DNA from: Diphasiastrum complanatum
Lineage: Eukaryota; Streptophyta; Lycopodiopsida; Lycopodiales; Lycopodiaceae
DNA: 64,000 nt
Assembly (NCBI GenBank): GCA_029204225.1
Contig: CM055097.1
Location: forward strand, 70,558,252-70,622,251
Reading direction: 5' to 3'
Below, piece after piece: positions 21,101 to 34,700 of the stretch. Every line of letters starts with the position of its first letter. Positions within the stretch are counted from its first letter, which is position 1. Under the pieces are notes generated by a model. The model was given only the letters and a program-made list of their open reading frames with translations, had not been told where the DNA came from and ran no database searches. Both the position numbers and the translations under genes were made by a program.

Positions 21101-23650
21101 AGTAAAATTTTTCCAATCAAAAAGAAGGATAAAGTAAGTATACCTACTGTCTAGAGTTCGTCTTTCTTTGAAAGGCAAATAGACCTTTGACATGCATTAC
21201 AACGTGTGGATGCCAAACCTAAAGAGGGGAGGGGGAGGGGGTTGTGGTTGTTTTCATAATAAGGAAAAAAGCAAAAGGGGACTAAAAAAGGTAATCGTGG
21301 ACAAACTTGACACTAACGATACAACTAGCAATCATTATGACAAAATTGTGTCATGAATGAGTTGAATGCAAGATCTAGCCTGGTAGATAGGAGGAGATGC
21401 GAAGAAGCGGAACATTAGGATAAACTATTCTTCTTGTGGCGACGGAAAAAACAATGGGGATCTAGGCCAGCCCCTCTCAAGCACAGAAAAGATCTAAACC
21501 CATTCTTGACCAACGTTTATATAATTCCTAGCTACTATCGACGAGTTCAACCACAAGTTACTAACAATCAAGCAAGAGAACACTTCCATTGAGCTCTTTG
21601 AGAAGGCTAAAATTTGAATCTTAAGAGGTTGAAGAAACTGGGCTAGATATGGAGACATTTTACTCAAGGGATTAGAGGTGGATTAGAGGTGAAGACTGGC
21701 AGGGATAGAGCTTCAGATGATTCAACTAGAAACGCTGGTATTATACAAGAATCAGAAATCTGGTTATGGTGACACAATTCGTGAGCCTTTGAATGATGAT
21801 ATTGGACCAACTTGAAAGCAACTCACAAGAACATTGAATGTGGAATAATAACAATGAGATAAATCATATGTGAAATTAATGATTAGGACCATCTCTCCCA
21901 TATCGCTTAACTTTGGCTCGCTCTTGTTTTACGTGGAAAAACCCCGTTGAATCTAGGATTGGCACCCACACCACATATTCCTAGAGAAATTCCCTTATGG
22001 AAGCTAGGAAAGATAATGACTAATCCATTGAAGATAGAGAGTTGCTTTTAATGTTTGTTGTGCAAAGGGCACATATGCTAGACTTCCGCAGAAGGGAGAA
22101 TAATAGTACAATGACACATTTATAATGGTATATGCACATTAGTTAGAGAAAAATTGCCGTGTAGAAGAGGCAAGGTGAGTTTCAACAACAAAAAATGAGC
22201 ACAAAAGATAAATAAGTATGAATACCAAAATTTTTTAATGCAAGTAGCCTCTCCCTAGAGGCTATGCACTCGTGAAATTTTGATAGCCTTCACAAGTACA
22301 CCACTCATTGTTGTTTGTATAAGTTCGACATCTCAAAGTTTGCTTGTGCCCATGGCATCAATCTCATTTTGAAATTGCTTGATACAAGTGAGAAATGTGT
22401 GAACTGACTCACTTTCTGCCTGACAATGAGTCAATGAGATTTATTTGCTAATTGAAACTATGAGCAACCAGGCAGGGTGCACTGGTAGTTCGCTATCTTG
22501 CTCTCTTTCCCTCCCGCTGGCTGGCTGGCTAGTTGTAGATAAGGGTCTTCAGTGTTGTGTCAACGTAGGCAGCAGTCAGAGCTAAAATGTCTCTAAAACT
22601 AGAGATGGCCCTAATCGTCTAGAAATCGATTGTGATGGAAATCTAGAAATTTTTCTTTCACTCAATCATAAAACATTGCCCCTACCACAGACTTGGTGCT
22701 AATTTTTTTTTTCTCCATTCTAAGAGGCAATTTGTCATTTTGAGGATGTGATAAAAACGTGAAATTGAAAAGTATAGAAAGGCAAAGGGAAATAGCTTTT
22801 GTTCAAAACGAACAAGGATTGAAGGCTGCCCTGGTAGAATGACAGTCGATTTTGAGAGTGAATCACTAAAAGGAGGAATATCTATCAGCCTTGTAATAGT
22901 CAAATCTGAGAATGAAAAATTAGATTCAAATTGAGTATGACATATGTTACAAATTACATGCACCAAATTTTCATAGAAAAATCCATCATGTGGCAGTTAA
23001 TATTTGAAGTCACTTTTTATTTTTCAATTTCTTAACATTGTATTTTCCTTGAGATGACATTTCAAATTAGCATAAAAATGCAAATATGGTATAACATATT
23101 TACTTTCTTTGAAATTAAAATGTTAATGAAAGAAAGGGAAGTCACATATGACAGAAAAAATGTTTCAATGGATTAATTCTCCATATTGTAACACAAAAGT
23201 GAACGAGTTTGTTTCTAAAAATTTGTGCACAAAGAATCGAAAAGCTTAAGAAAAGACATTGTCATAGATGCACCTCCATATGAATATTTTTTTCATGTTG
23301 TTTTAGCTAGCCGTTTTCAATTTGTGTATTTTTCCTATTATGGCAATAAAAAAAGAGATCTATGTCATCTATGAGAAACAAAATAAAACGATTGATGCAA
23401 TAATGAGAATTTTAAGGATTCTAAATGGCTTGAAGTACACTAATGTTATTATGTTGTGACTAAACCGAGTTGTTGAAGTTCGTGTTTCCAATAAGCAAGA
23501 GCTTAAATAATAGCTGAAAATTGATAAATATTGAACTTTTTGATAAATTTGTACTCACAATAAATCAAAAGGCTAATAGAAGTTTTTTTATGGAATTATA
23601 TCATTTTCTAAATGGGTGAGAATATAGTAATTCTCTCATCTTGTAATTCA
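21101..23650. other. Intergenic, no recognised gene
   Basis: AT-rich unique-looking DNA with only short frames lacking family resemblance. There is no RNA gene, LTR pair or inverted repeat that can be supported. Confidence 0.55.
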
Positions 23651-23654
23651 AAGC

Positions 23655-23815
23655 TATTGAAGTTGATAGTAATCAAACACAATGAATAAAGGGCTTAGAA
23701 AAAACATATTGTTTTTAGATGGAGTTCCACATAGCTTTGAAGTTGATAGTAATCAAACATGATGAATAAAGGGCTTAGAAAAAACATATTGTTTTTAGAT
23801 GGAGTTCCACATATT
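23655..23815 (+). repeat. Two-unit tandem repeat, about 83 bp
   Basis: The block TTGAAGTTGATAGTAATCAA through TTTTTAGATGGAGTTCCACA occurs twice almost without change. The second unit leads directly into the larger duplication that starts near 23790. Confidence 0.88.
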
Positions 23816-26175
23816 TGCGATCTAAACTATGGTTGGTTGCAAGATTTGAGTTGCTCATGGTGTGATTAAGAAATGATTTAGAGTAATCCAAGAAATGTGT
23901 GATTGTTATGAACCAAGAGTTTAAGAACAAGCACATGATAAAATTTACAGCAAAAGAATCTCAATCAATGCTAAAAGTGATGAAAAATGCACATTTGATT
24001 GATCTACATCCAAACAATGAGTTAGAATCAAGACTAGTTATCAAAACTAGCTTATCATGGCATTTAACTCCACTTTAGGCACATAGATTTGATCAAACAC
24101 TTTATAAAAAAAGTCCAACAAGCTTCAAGAGCCTTCCAATCAATGTAATAAATGTTTGAGATCACTCACATATGAAAGCTCTAACCACACAAAACAATGT
24201 CAAGGAAAGTGAAAGATCTCGATTTTTCATCAAGATTTCATAGATATATATATATCCATCTTGGATTTAGGATTTAGGGTTATCCTTCAATCTTGCTTGA
24301 CCTAAACCTAAAGTCAATATCCTAAAATATTCCATAAATCCTAGCATTGACTTTTGGATCTCGGGATCCATCAACAAGACAAAACATGCTAAAAATAGTC
24401 CTAAATTCTCTCTACAATGCAAATGTACGTTTTGTACTCGTTAAAAAATTTCCCACGTATGAGAAATTTACATGATTAGGCATAGGGCCAAGCATCTATA
24501 CACGTGGCATGTGCCGCATTATCACTTACAAGTGGAATTACAAAAAACTAGTCAAGCTTGAATTGTGAAATTTTAATAGCACATTTTACTTTGATATATG
24601 TACCTCCACTCCATATGTGATCATCCATATTGCATGTTGATTTAGTTGGTTGTTAGTGTTAATACTCAACAACAAGCCAATAAGAAGTGGCAATTTATTT
24701 CTTAAGTTGGAGATTATGTGTTTCTCCCACAATAAATGATAAAAGTTGAAAAACGATTTTGGATAATTGATCATTGACAATTAACAAACAATAATCAAGA
24801 ATTGACAATTGGAGATGGTAAATTATGAAATGATAGACGATAAATAATAATTGCTATACTATTTCTATTAATCCCACTCACATTCAAGAAAAAATATCAT
24901 TTAAAATTATCTATATTTCATAATTTTAAATGGCTGAAAATACAATAATTAGATCATGTTTTAACTTTCAAGCGATTGGACTTATGTTTCAAAAGTTTTT
25001 GTACACAAACAAGTCAAGAGCTAAAGAAAGACACATTGTTTTTAGATGGAGTTCCACATATTCGCGATCTAAACTATGGTTGGTTGCAAGATTTGAGTTG
25101 CTCATGGTGTGATAGAATGATTTAGAGTAATCCAAGAAATGTGTGATTGTTATGAACCAAGAGTTTAAGAAAAGCACAATAAAATTTATAGCAAAAGAAT
25201 CCCAATCAATGCTAAAAGTGATGAAAAATGCACATTTGATTGATCTACATCCAAACAATGAGTTAGAATCAAGACTAGTTATCAAAACTAGCTTACCATG
25301 GCATTAGGCACATAGATTTGATCAAACACTTTATAAAAAAATTCCAACAAGCTTCAAGAGCCTTCCAATCAATGTAATAAATGTTTGAGATCACTCACAT
25401 ATGAAAGCTCTAACCACACAAAACAATGTCAAGGAAAGTGAAAGATCTCGATTTTTCATCAAGATTTCATAGACATATATGTCCATCTTGGATTTAGAAT
25501 TTAGGGTTATCCTTCAATCTTGCTTGACCTAAACCTAAAGTCAATATCCTAAAATATTCCATCAACCCTAGCATTGACCTTTGGATCTCGGGATCCATCA
25601 ACAAGACAAAAGATGCTAAAAATAGTCCTACATTCTCTCTACAATGCAAATGTACATTTTGTACTCGTTAGAAAATGTGCCACCTCGTATGAGAAATTTG
25701 CATGATTAGGCATAGGGCCAAGCATCTATACACGTGCCCCATCATCACTTACAAGTGGAATTACAAATCATCCATATTGCATGTTGATTTAGTTGGTTGT
25801 TAGTGTTAATTCTCAACAACAAGCCAATGAGAAGTGGCAGTTTATTTCTCAAGTTGGAGATTATGTGTTTCTCCCACAATAAATGATAAAAGTTGAAAAA
25901 CGATTTTGGATAATTGATCATTGACAATTAACAAACAATAATCGAGAATTGACAATTGGAGATGGTAAATTATGAAATGATAGATGATAAATAATAATTG
26001 CTATACTATCTCTATTAATCCCACTCACATTCGAGAAAAAATATCATTCAAAATTATTTTATATTTCCTGATTTTAAATGGCTGAAAATACAATAATTAG
26101 ATCATGTTTTAACTTTCAAGCGATTGGGCTTATGTTTCAAAAGTTTTTGTACACAAACAAGTCAAGAGCTAAATA
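23790..26175 (+). repeat. Tandem duplication of a 1.2-kb AT-rich segment
   Basis: Unit 1 (about 23790-25035) and unit 2 (about 25036-26175) are colinear and very similar from TTTTTAGATGGAGTTCCACA to ACAAACAAGTCAAGAGCTAA. Unit 2 lacks about 60 bp corresponding to 24549-24612 and smaller pieces, which explains its shorter length. Neither unit encodes a recognisable protein. It may be a young tandem duplication or the start of a satellite. Confidence 0.9.
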
Positions 26176-26699
26176 AAAGACAAATACCTTTATAGATGCA
26201 GCTCCATATAAGATTCATGTCACAATTTATTTTAGATAGTTGTTGTCATGTTGTGTGATTTCTCTATAATGACAATAAAGGACTTTGGACATTTTGCGAG
26301 TAATTAGAGTGCGAAGACAATGAAAATGGTAGCAAAAAGTGATCAACTATGTTGATACATAGAATATATCAAGCCTGGTAGCAAAATGGTAGGACAAAAT
26401 AAACTGAAAAGCCTTAAATTTTCAAGTTTTAGGAAAATGGCAACAAAAATCAGAAGTACTATGCCAGTCCAACAAATATTCCTCAAGCATGTGTGCATCC
26501 ATAGTCTATTCAACCTCACACTCATCCTCCACATAAACGCACGCACAAGGAATATTTTTCATCACATACTTTTTTCACTGCATCTTGACTATTCATTGCT
26601 CTTGACAATGACTCTGCATAAGATGGCAAGTGACTGGATTATGAAAGTACAAATAAGTGAAACTACACCAATCGAATAAAAATCAGTATTTAACTTGTA

Positions 26700-27070
26700 C
26701 GAACCATCTCTGAAAGTCATCAAAGTCCCACTCGTCAAGATCCTCGTCATTGTCCTCATCAATGTCAACTAGCAACGTTTGTGGAGTGGCAAATGATGAT
26801 TCTGCAATGACAGATTATAGTTTTAGTGAAATAATCAGCATATATAAATTTGTTATCAAGTCCTAAAAATAACATACGTATGGTCAAATTAACCAAACCA
26901 TATTGTTTCATGGCCAAATTCAATGTTGTTTGATTGGAATCCATTGCAATGCAATGACGACCTATGCGTCTACAAGAATGCAATGTTCCTCCACAACCCA
27001 CGAGGGTCAACGACTACCCATGAAGGCTTGCAACACGGTTCTAAAATGAAATGCAAGAGATGATGACTCT
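26700..27070 (-). pseudogene. Decayed relic with a DNA-methyltransferase-like motif
   Basis: A minus-strand frame contains VGCGGTLHSCRRIGRHCIAM, which resembles the DPFxGxGT...A...GR..I..D SAM-binding block of N4/N6 DNA methylases. The preceding VVDP lies in another frame, so there is a frameshift. A further piece at about 26700-26800 encodes an acidic tail with DIDEDNDEDLDEWDFDDFQ, possibly a separate exon. Resemblance is limited to the motif. It could be a gene fragment carried by a transposon. The function is lost. Confidence 0.35.
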
Positions 27071-27952
27071 TCTCCATCCCTCCTTGTGTTGGCATGGACG
27101 TGGCTAGGTCAACTAGTCTCTCTACTACAAGATAATAATGTATTCAATGGTCATTCATACTTCCAAACAAGGAGAGATCAATTGAATTTGAATCACTCAT
27201 AGGCATCTGTGCGGCACAATATGTAAACACATAGCATGTACACCTGCACAATACATTGGTCAAACTCTCAATCACTGATACAAATATGATAAACATTATA
27301 ACAAATCATTAATTAAACCCATGATGTTAGTCAACATATTTATACCTGAATATCTATCACACTCACTCAATTCCTCGGAGAATAGCATGATGCAACACTT
27401 TCACACCACATTTCTTGGCAACCCTAACCAGCAATGGAATTTCTAGCACACCGACAATCGAAACGACCACCCAGCATCTGATTATTGTAAATATTAATTG
27501 TGAATATTCATGAATCTTTGCCAACTTCAAAATTTCGAAATGAGAGACATATTTCGTGGTCAAAATTATAAACCCATTGTAAGAAACTATCATCAAATGA
27601 AGGTCACCTGTTTGTTGACAAAATTAGTTCATAGACAAATCTTAGTAATTTTAATTCCCACTATGCAATCATAGTTCTACAACCATAAAAACTTCAACTA
27701 CATCTGCGGTAGTGATTGTGATGGTGTAAGCTCTTGCAACTTAAAAGATTATAAAAAAAAAGAATCTCACAATAACTTAAGTTAGAAGATCCTTGCCTCT
27801 TCAACATAAAAGCTCATAAATGCATTTGCTTGAATCTCAATTTTTTTTTTTTTTACTTTTTCAATCCAACAATTTCACCATTATGACTAGGTGTTTGTGG
27901 TACAATACCATGACATTCTTGTTTTAACATATGAGATGTAGGCTTTAGTTCC

Positions 27953-28136
27953 TAGATCCGCACATCAAGATTTACATGACATCTAGAAGTTTGATACAAA
28001 AAATAACGCTTCTAGATGTGCACATCAAGATCTTTATGACATCCGAGAAGTTTGATACAAAAATAACGCTCCTACTCCTAGATGTGCACATCAGGATCTA
28101 CATGACATCCAAGAAGTTTGATACAAAAAATAATGC
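27953..28136 (+). repeat. Three-unit tandem repeat, about 60 bp, upstream of uL4m
   Basis: GCACATCA(A/G)GAT, a short block with ACATGACATC, and AGAAGTTTGATACAAAAA-TAACGC recur three times, with a small insertion before the third unit. The array ends about 110 bp before the uL4m telo-box. Small frames across it are repeat artefacts. Confidence 0.85.
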
Positions 28137-28248
28137 ATGTGGCCATGCCTGGTATCTCTTTCTCACATTAGAGTGCTCTCGTCTCCCCCTTTGCTGCATC
28201 CTGTAGGCACCCGGGCAACGTTTGCATGGGACAGGCTTCACGGTCGCC

Positions 28249-28264
28249 AAACCCTAAACCCTAG
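28249..28264 (+). promoter_or_regulatory. Telo-box in the uL4m promoter or leader
   Basis: AAACCCTAAACCCTAG is two overlapping telo-boxes, a hallmark of plant genes for ribosomal proteins. It lies about 120 bp before a likely 5' UTR splice donor and 510 bp before the start codon. Confidence 0.7.
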
Positions 28265-28299
28265 AAAAATAGCTCACTCGTGGATCAACCAAAACGCAC

Positions 28300-28772
28300 C
28301 GATCACCATACATTCGCGCGATCACCTCGATTGATCGGATCCACTCCTCTTCGTCATGAGAAGGGCCACTCGTAACTCCATCACGGTAATGCACCTTCCT
28401 TCCTTTTGCTTTTATGTATTTTTTTAAAATCTCCGTGTACATTAATCAGCAAATCAAATGTTGCATACATTTCATAACCTATGGCTCCAAGAAGTTGTCC
28501 ATCGAAAGCATTCTTTGATGCTAATGTGAAATAATAGATGATTATGTAATCAACTTGCGTAAAGGTTTTGTTGCAATTGATTTCCTTTTGTCATTTTTAA
28601 TGAACAGTTTCATTGTATCAAAATGTTCAATGTATTCATAACTATGGCTCCAGACAGTTTCCGTTCCAAAGCCGTCCTTGATGATACTATTATATAATAA
28701 TCAACTCACTGACACGTTTTGCCGCATTTCCCATCGGTCATATGTGTTCGCCTTGCTCTGTTGCAGAATAAC
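28300..28772 (+). other. uL4m 5' UTR exon and leader intron (proposed)
   Basis: A donor (ACG|gtaatg, exon end 28385) and an acceptor (ttgcag, 28766) suggest a leader intron of 381 bp, leaving seven untranslated bases (AATAACA) ahead of the ATG at 28773-28775. Leader introns are common in plant ribosomal-protein genes. There is no direct transcript evidence. Confidence 0.45.
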
Positions 28773-31700
28773 ATGGTTGCTGCCAAAAAATTGGTGAACA
28801 CGATGGTGTTCAGATCTAATGTTTTGAGATGTTCAGCAGTTGAAAAGGTCAACCCCGATAATTTTAATTTGTCAAGGCATTTCTCAACCATGTTCTCTTC
28901 AAATCGTGTTTTGGGAGGATGTCAACAATTGCAGTTGTCCAGTGCAGCATCAGCAAGAAAGAGCTGGCAATTCACATGGACCATGGCTCAGGTAAGTTCT
29001 AGCGTAATTCAGCTGGGTGCTGCCTTCGTGCTAAATTACTAGTTTTTTCTTATTTACAATGACACAAGTGATCAATTTCATATACACAAACTACCATCCA
29101 TTACGGTATAAAATATTGACGTTTTTTTGGTATACTAGGGTTCCTCAAGAGTTCCAATCTACATATTCTGTGGAGGAATACAAATCAATTGTTGAATCTA
29201 TTGCAGTAGGTGAACAGGGCAAGGCTCTTGAGTTGGTGCTATGAACTAAAAAAGAGGAAGGGTGTTCTTTAAAATTTAGGTCTTAATCTTTGGGCCTGTT
29301 CTTCGCAAATGTAGGATCTTGTGATACCAAGAAAACCATGTGTTGGGAAATTTTTGGGTTGTTTTTTCTCTGTCGACTTTGAATTTCAGTGTGTGTGGAA
29401 GACATGGGTTCCATACTCGATTTCTGACATAATACATTTTCTTTGTGCTCGTATTGGAAATCTGGATACTTCATTCCCCCGTGCAAATTGTGAATGATCA
29501 ATGTTGTCTCGGAGGAAGATAGGCTTTTTCTTAAACTAGAAATTAGAATATGAAATTTTGTGTCTTGTTTTGTCTGAAGAGGATTCGTTTCAGTGGCTGT
29601 TAAAGTTTTACTAACAACTTTTCTGTTTTATTGAGGAAAGCTATTTACGCTTTTCGATTCGAAGACTGCTGGCTTGAAGACTCCTGATATTCTTGCGCAT
29701 TAGAGCCTCCAATGATTATTTGTCATTTTAAAAAGTAGCAGGACTAGTGAATCAAAGTTTTGAGGTAAATGCTTGAAATTTGAAGATCTCGAATTTTGAT
29801 ATCACTTCAGAATCTTATGGTTCCTACAGATGGAAATATTAGTTCTATGTGGAAAAGCACTGATGTTTTTTTGCTAAGAAACTCGCTCCAATGAAAAGTT
29901 TGAATTTTGCCAAACTGTTTATATAGGCTCCAGACCATACTCAAGCATTTGCTATAAGCAAGATGAACTACAAATTTTCACACAGAAGGCCAAGATTAGA
30001 AGCCTAGGATTGTTCCTTCTTTGTGAGGTTGGAGTAGGAACTTTTTGCGTGCTTTGAAGGTATCGAGAACTTTGTGGGGCTGTATGTACATGATACTCAA
30101 TATTAAGGCTGGTTAGTTATTTGATTGCATACTAGTTTTGTTGGCTTGTACTAGTTGTATCAGGTGAAACTAACGAAGACGGCTTCAAGTTGATGTGGTA
30201 CAGACATAAAATACTTATATTAGGAAGGTCCCTCTCATTATGCATCATTTCCTTACACATTAGTTATGATATTTAAGAGTTTAAATGTAGATGATTTTTT
30301 AACTGGAGAAGAATATGTAAGATCTTGTTGTCGGGGATAAAAGCTCTCTTTACATTAACTATTTTTACACCTATAATCAAGTCCAAGTAGTAGCTATTCT
30401 TTATTCTGTATTTGCGTATCAGTTGATGCATAGAAATATGACATGCATGCTCACATTCACATTTATAGTGTAAGATGGTGGCTGGCCAGCAAGGTACAAT
30501 AATGCAAACAGTATATTCAAGAAAAGTTTGATTGATCTGTCTACATTATGTGAATATTAATTCTGATGTCAAAAGATATGATGAAGTCTTACTGGTCAGC
30601 ATTAATGTAAAGACTTCTGTAAACAATCAAAGAACATTCTGAACCTTTAGTTGCCTTGTATGTGTGATGCAAATTGTTTCGAAGCTACAACCATATGTCA
30701 TTAATTAATCTTGCTGAATACAAAAATAAAGTACAGGGGGAATGACTGTAGTTAAAGAGGAAAATTTGGGTAGTTACGGATCTATAGTTTAACTTTCAAG
30801 TAAATGTTAGTAATGACTCATGAGTCTCATTAAGGCATCACTATGCTCATAGCAAAGTAACATGGAATGCTACTTTGACTTGCGAGGGATGGCAAAGGGA
30901 GGACTTTTAATTTTATATCTCCAAGTACTGTTAGAAATTAATGTTTATTTGCACCCCTAATGTTGGTTTGGCCATGCTTGTGAGCTATTTTGGGGGCCAT
31001 TTCTATTTTTAGTATATCAAAGTCAAAGTCCTAAAGTCAAGTTAATTAGCCTTGCGTGTAGGAGGGTGCACTAGTTCTAGAATAGAACATGATTTTTTAC
31101 TTAGAAATTTAATAAGAGTCTTTACCCAAAATAGAGAGCAACTATAGTAATCAGCTTTTTGCTTTTTGCATTATGCTTTGAGCTTTGAGCTTTCTAACAT
31201 AATTTCTTCACTCCTAAGTTGAATTTGAGAATCAAATTGCAACATGGTATCAGAGCAGTCTTCTTGATCTTGGAAGCTATCAAGATTCTATGTGAGGGAG
31301 AGAGATTGTTTTTGCAAGTGTGCAATTGGAATATTGAAGGAGCATTAGTTGCATGTGGAGTCAACGTTGTTATGAGGACAACATGGATCTTCTAGGAGGA
31401 GATTGAATCGTCGAAGAAAAGTTGATACAGATCAATATTATTGTTTGACAATGCCAGGATTGAATGATGATGTGTAACCAGAATCTAGTAAGCTAGTTGG
31501 TACAAACTTTAGCATTTGGAAGTTCAAGATGCAAAATGTTCTCCAGGATGGAGAATATGTTCGTGATCCTCTAGATTTTGTTGGTTTCCTATATAAAGAC
31601 CATAACGTTTTGGTGGAGGAATCTATTCTAAAGACTAATGTGAACTAAATTGTACAACTGGTGATGAGAAGTGCAATTTTTTAGAACTTTCTATAAGCCA

Positions 31701-34700
31701 CACTAGGTCAGGCATATTGGTTGATATTTTTGATAAAAAGCTTCAGCTAGAATACAATACCTTGAACATAATTCGCATGCCTCATATATCTTCAAATATT
31801 TTTTATTCTATTAAATATGGTGTGATCACTTCTCAATTCTACAGGTATTCTCATCTTTGTATTGTAGAGATGCTTTTGTAGACCAGTTAAGCAATCTAAT
31901 CATTTTCTTACTCCGTAAGGGTTACTTATTTAAGAGTCTTTTTGTTTTGTCTTTGGTATTTCAGCTTTTGGTATGTTTACGATGATTAATAATAGAATTC
32001 GGAAAAGTGGGGAGCTAAGGAGTCCACTTTGTTTCTAGTGTTTTAGCTTTTGTATTTTGCCAGTCTTTGTAACTCGTCTACATATTACGGTCCTTGTTTT
32101 TTTTTATTCTATTTTATTTGAATTATTATCGTTATTATTACTTTTTCTTTCTTCTTGCTGATTCTCATTTGCTTCTTAGTCAACACTGGGTCTACCCAAG
32201 AGATTCTTTTGAAACCTAGTTAGCAACTAGGTTGCAAAAGAATCTGGATTCTCTTGGCAATGCTGTTTGGCTAAGATTTTTTGTTTTTATGCTATTGTTT
32301 TGAAACTTTTAATATAGATCTGTTGAATTTTTTGGTTGCATGTATATTGTTTTGAAACTTTACATTATGACATCACTGATTTCTAAATTTAAATTTTTTG
32401 AAATTGGATATAGTCTAATTTCACAAATTGATATTTGATATATTCCTCTGTGGCCATGCAGTTCTTCTCATAGACCTTTATCCAGGTTGTGGCCGCTTTG
32501 TGGTATTCTTTTGCCTTTTTGATGGTGTATCTTGCTAGCAAGAGCTACCCTTTCTAGGCTTTCTTCTAAGTCATAATATGTAATTTTTCCTACCTGTCTA
32601 TTAATGTTTCCACAAACTGTGATTCATCGGCGAATGAATCTTGATTTGTCAATGAATCGTTCGAGTCTGAATTCGATCGCCCCCCAAAAAAATAATTGGC
32701 TTTTCAATGTTGTAATTTCTATTCAAATGATTAGCCAGTGTACTGTGTGATGAATGTTTGATGGTGGATCATGGATAAATCATAAATTACAATGTTAAGC
32801 GAAAGTTGGAACAAGGAATCTAGAGGATGGAACACTGTAGAGTCTAGACGATAGAGTTGATTATTGTAGTCGACTGTGTTCATTGTCATGTGGATTGTGA
32901 TTCTGTGAACACTAATTTGGTTTCAACTTTCTACAATGATCAATAAACTGTATGTATTCATCAGCAATCCAATATTTATTAGAAACATTGTAGACATTAG
33001 ATATTTTCAAGTGCGATTTTTAAAACAATCTGCAAAACTTTTTTCCACCCAATTTTTTCCAATTTCTTTGGGATTTCAAACCACAATTCATATGGTTTCA
33101 AATTGTTCGAATCTGAACTGGAAACATTACTGTCTATGAGGAAACAGAGGCTTCATCTCATTGGCTTTGCTATTTAGTGTAGGCTTCCGTGGTGGTTGAG
33201 TATGCGGTTCACCTTCAAAGATGTGATAGAAACTCAAAAGATTGCTGGTTTTTGTGTAGTTGTGCAAAAGCTAATATGGATGTACTTTTAGGGACCTACT
33301 ATTCAGCATTGATGATTTGGGGTGTTGTAACATATTATTTGTGCCGTACATGATGGAGATTGTGGTGTAAAACTTTGTGACCTAACCCACCCTGTAAAGT
33401 TTGCATGTTTCTCTATGTTCAGGCAGTTGTTAGACTTCCATTGAGACACACATAGGCACACATGTATCTAAATAATGTGTATACAATGGTTGTTTTGTCA
33501 TGATTCCTGATTTGGTAATTGCTCCCGATATCAAATGGTGTGTCAGTCGTGTGAGGTTGATTGTCATTTTTGCATTGTAGTGTGAGATGAGCATTTGGTG
33601 TTCATGTGAGGAATGAAAATTGCAAAAATCAACTTACTATCAATCTGTTATGCAGTTACCTTTGCAAATGCATGCCAGATCTTTAGACACTTCAACGTTG
33701 GCACCCACTATTGCAGCAACTCAAGGTAAGCAAGGTTGCATGTTATACCTCTTGTAGAACTCCTACTAGTTGGTTTAGTGAAATGAATGTGAAAATTTTC
33801 CTTACAATCAGATATCACAATGCTATCAGTTCATTACAAGTTCTAAGAGCTGGAACTTGACCGTTGTAGGAACATTTAACCTAATGACCTAGTGTACATC
33901 AATGGGTGCCCTTGTTCTTTGGACTACAACTGGGAAGTGCACTACTGAGAATTGGAGTCTTGAACTTTGATAACAGATTACATTCCACAGGATAAGGCCA
34001 CATACAAACTAAAACTGGTTCAAACTTCAACTATCTTCTTTGTGAACAATGGCCAAGATGTGAGCCCGTAGACAAGAAATAGAGATGCAGTTATGCATGA
34101 ATTAGTGAAAAATTTGTGTAGAAATGCCAATATTTTGAGGCTGAAAAGCTGCACTATATGAAGAGCTTCACTTTGGAGTTTGACTGGCTTGATGTGTCAT
34201 TTCAGAACCCTACTGATCAAGAGCAATGAGACTTGTTTCCTTCTTAGATTCAAGCTATTTCAAAGATTGCTAACAATATTGACTACTATAATTCATTTAT
34301 GACTTATCATGAGTTAGTTGGCAGCTGTGCAAGTAACTCATCTCCTGTACATAGTCTATCACTGCCCCAGCTGAGCACATTATCTTGTTCAAAAACGTAT
34401 CATCATGCTAAAAATATGCAAGTGCTCATTGGTTTTGCTCTCTAGCTGTGCATTCCATGATATTTTGTTTTCTGATTTCTAAGCTCCTGCAAACTTTCCC
34501 AGTATCAGGTGCCTAGACCAGCACGCTTCTTGTTCTAGTTGTGGTTCAGCTCACTAGTTTGGGCATTAGTGCAGTTCTTTTGATTGTGTTTCAGCATTGC
34601 TGTTTGATTTGATGAGTTTATGTTATTTCCAGTCTGATTCCTCCACCTTCAACAGTTTACATAAGCACTAATTTTTACACTTGAAATTAGTTTGATTGTA

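Noticed and set aside
27953-28136. Possible CRISPR-like array because of regular repeats
   Set aside because: There are only three units with no unique spacers, and the context is plant nuclear DNA. It is a simple tandem repeat.
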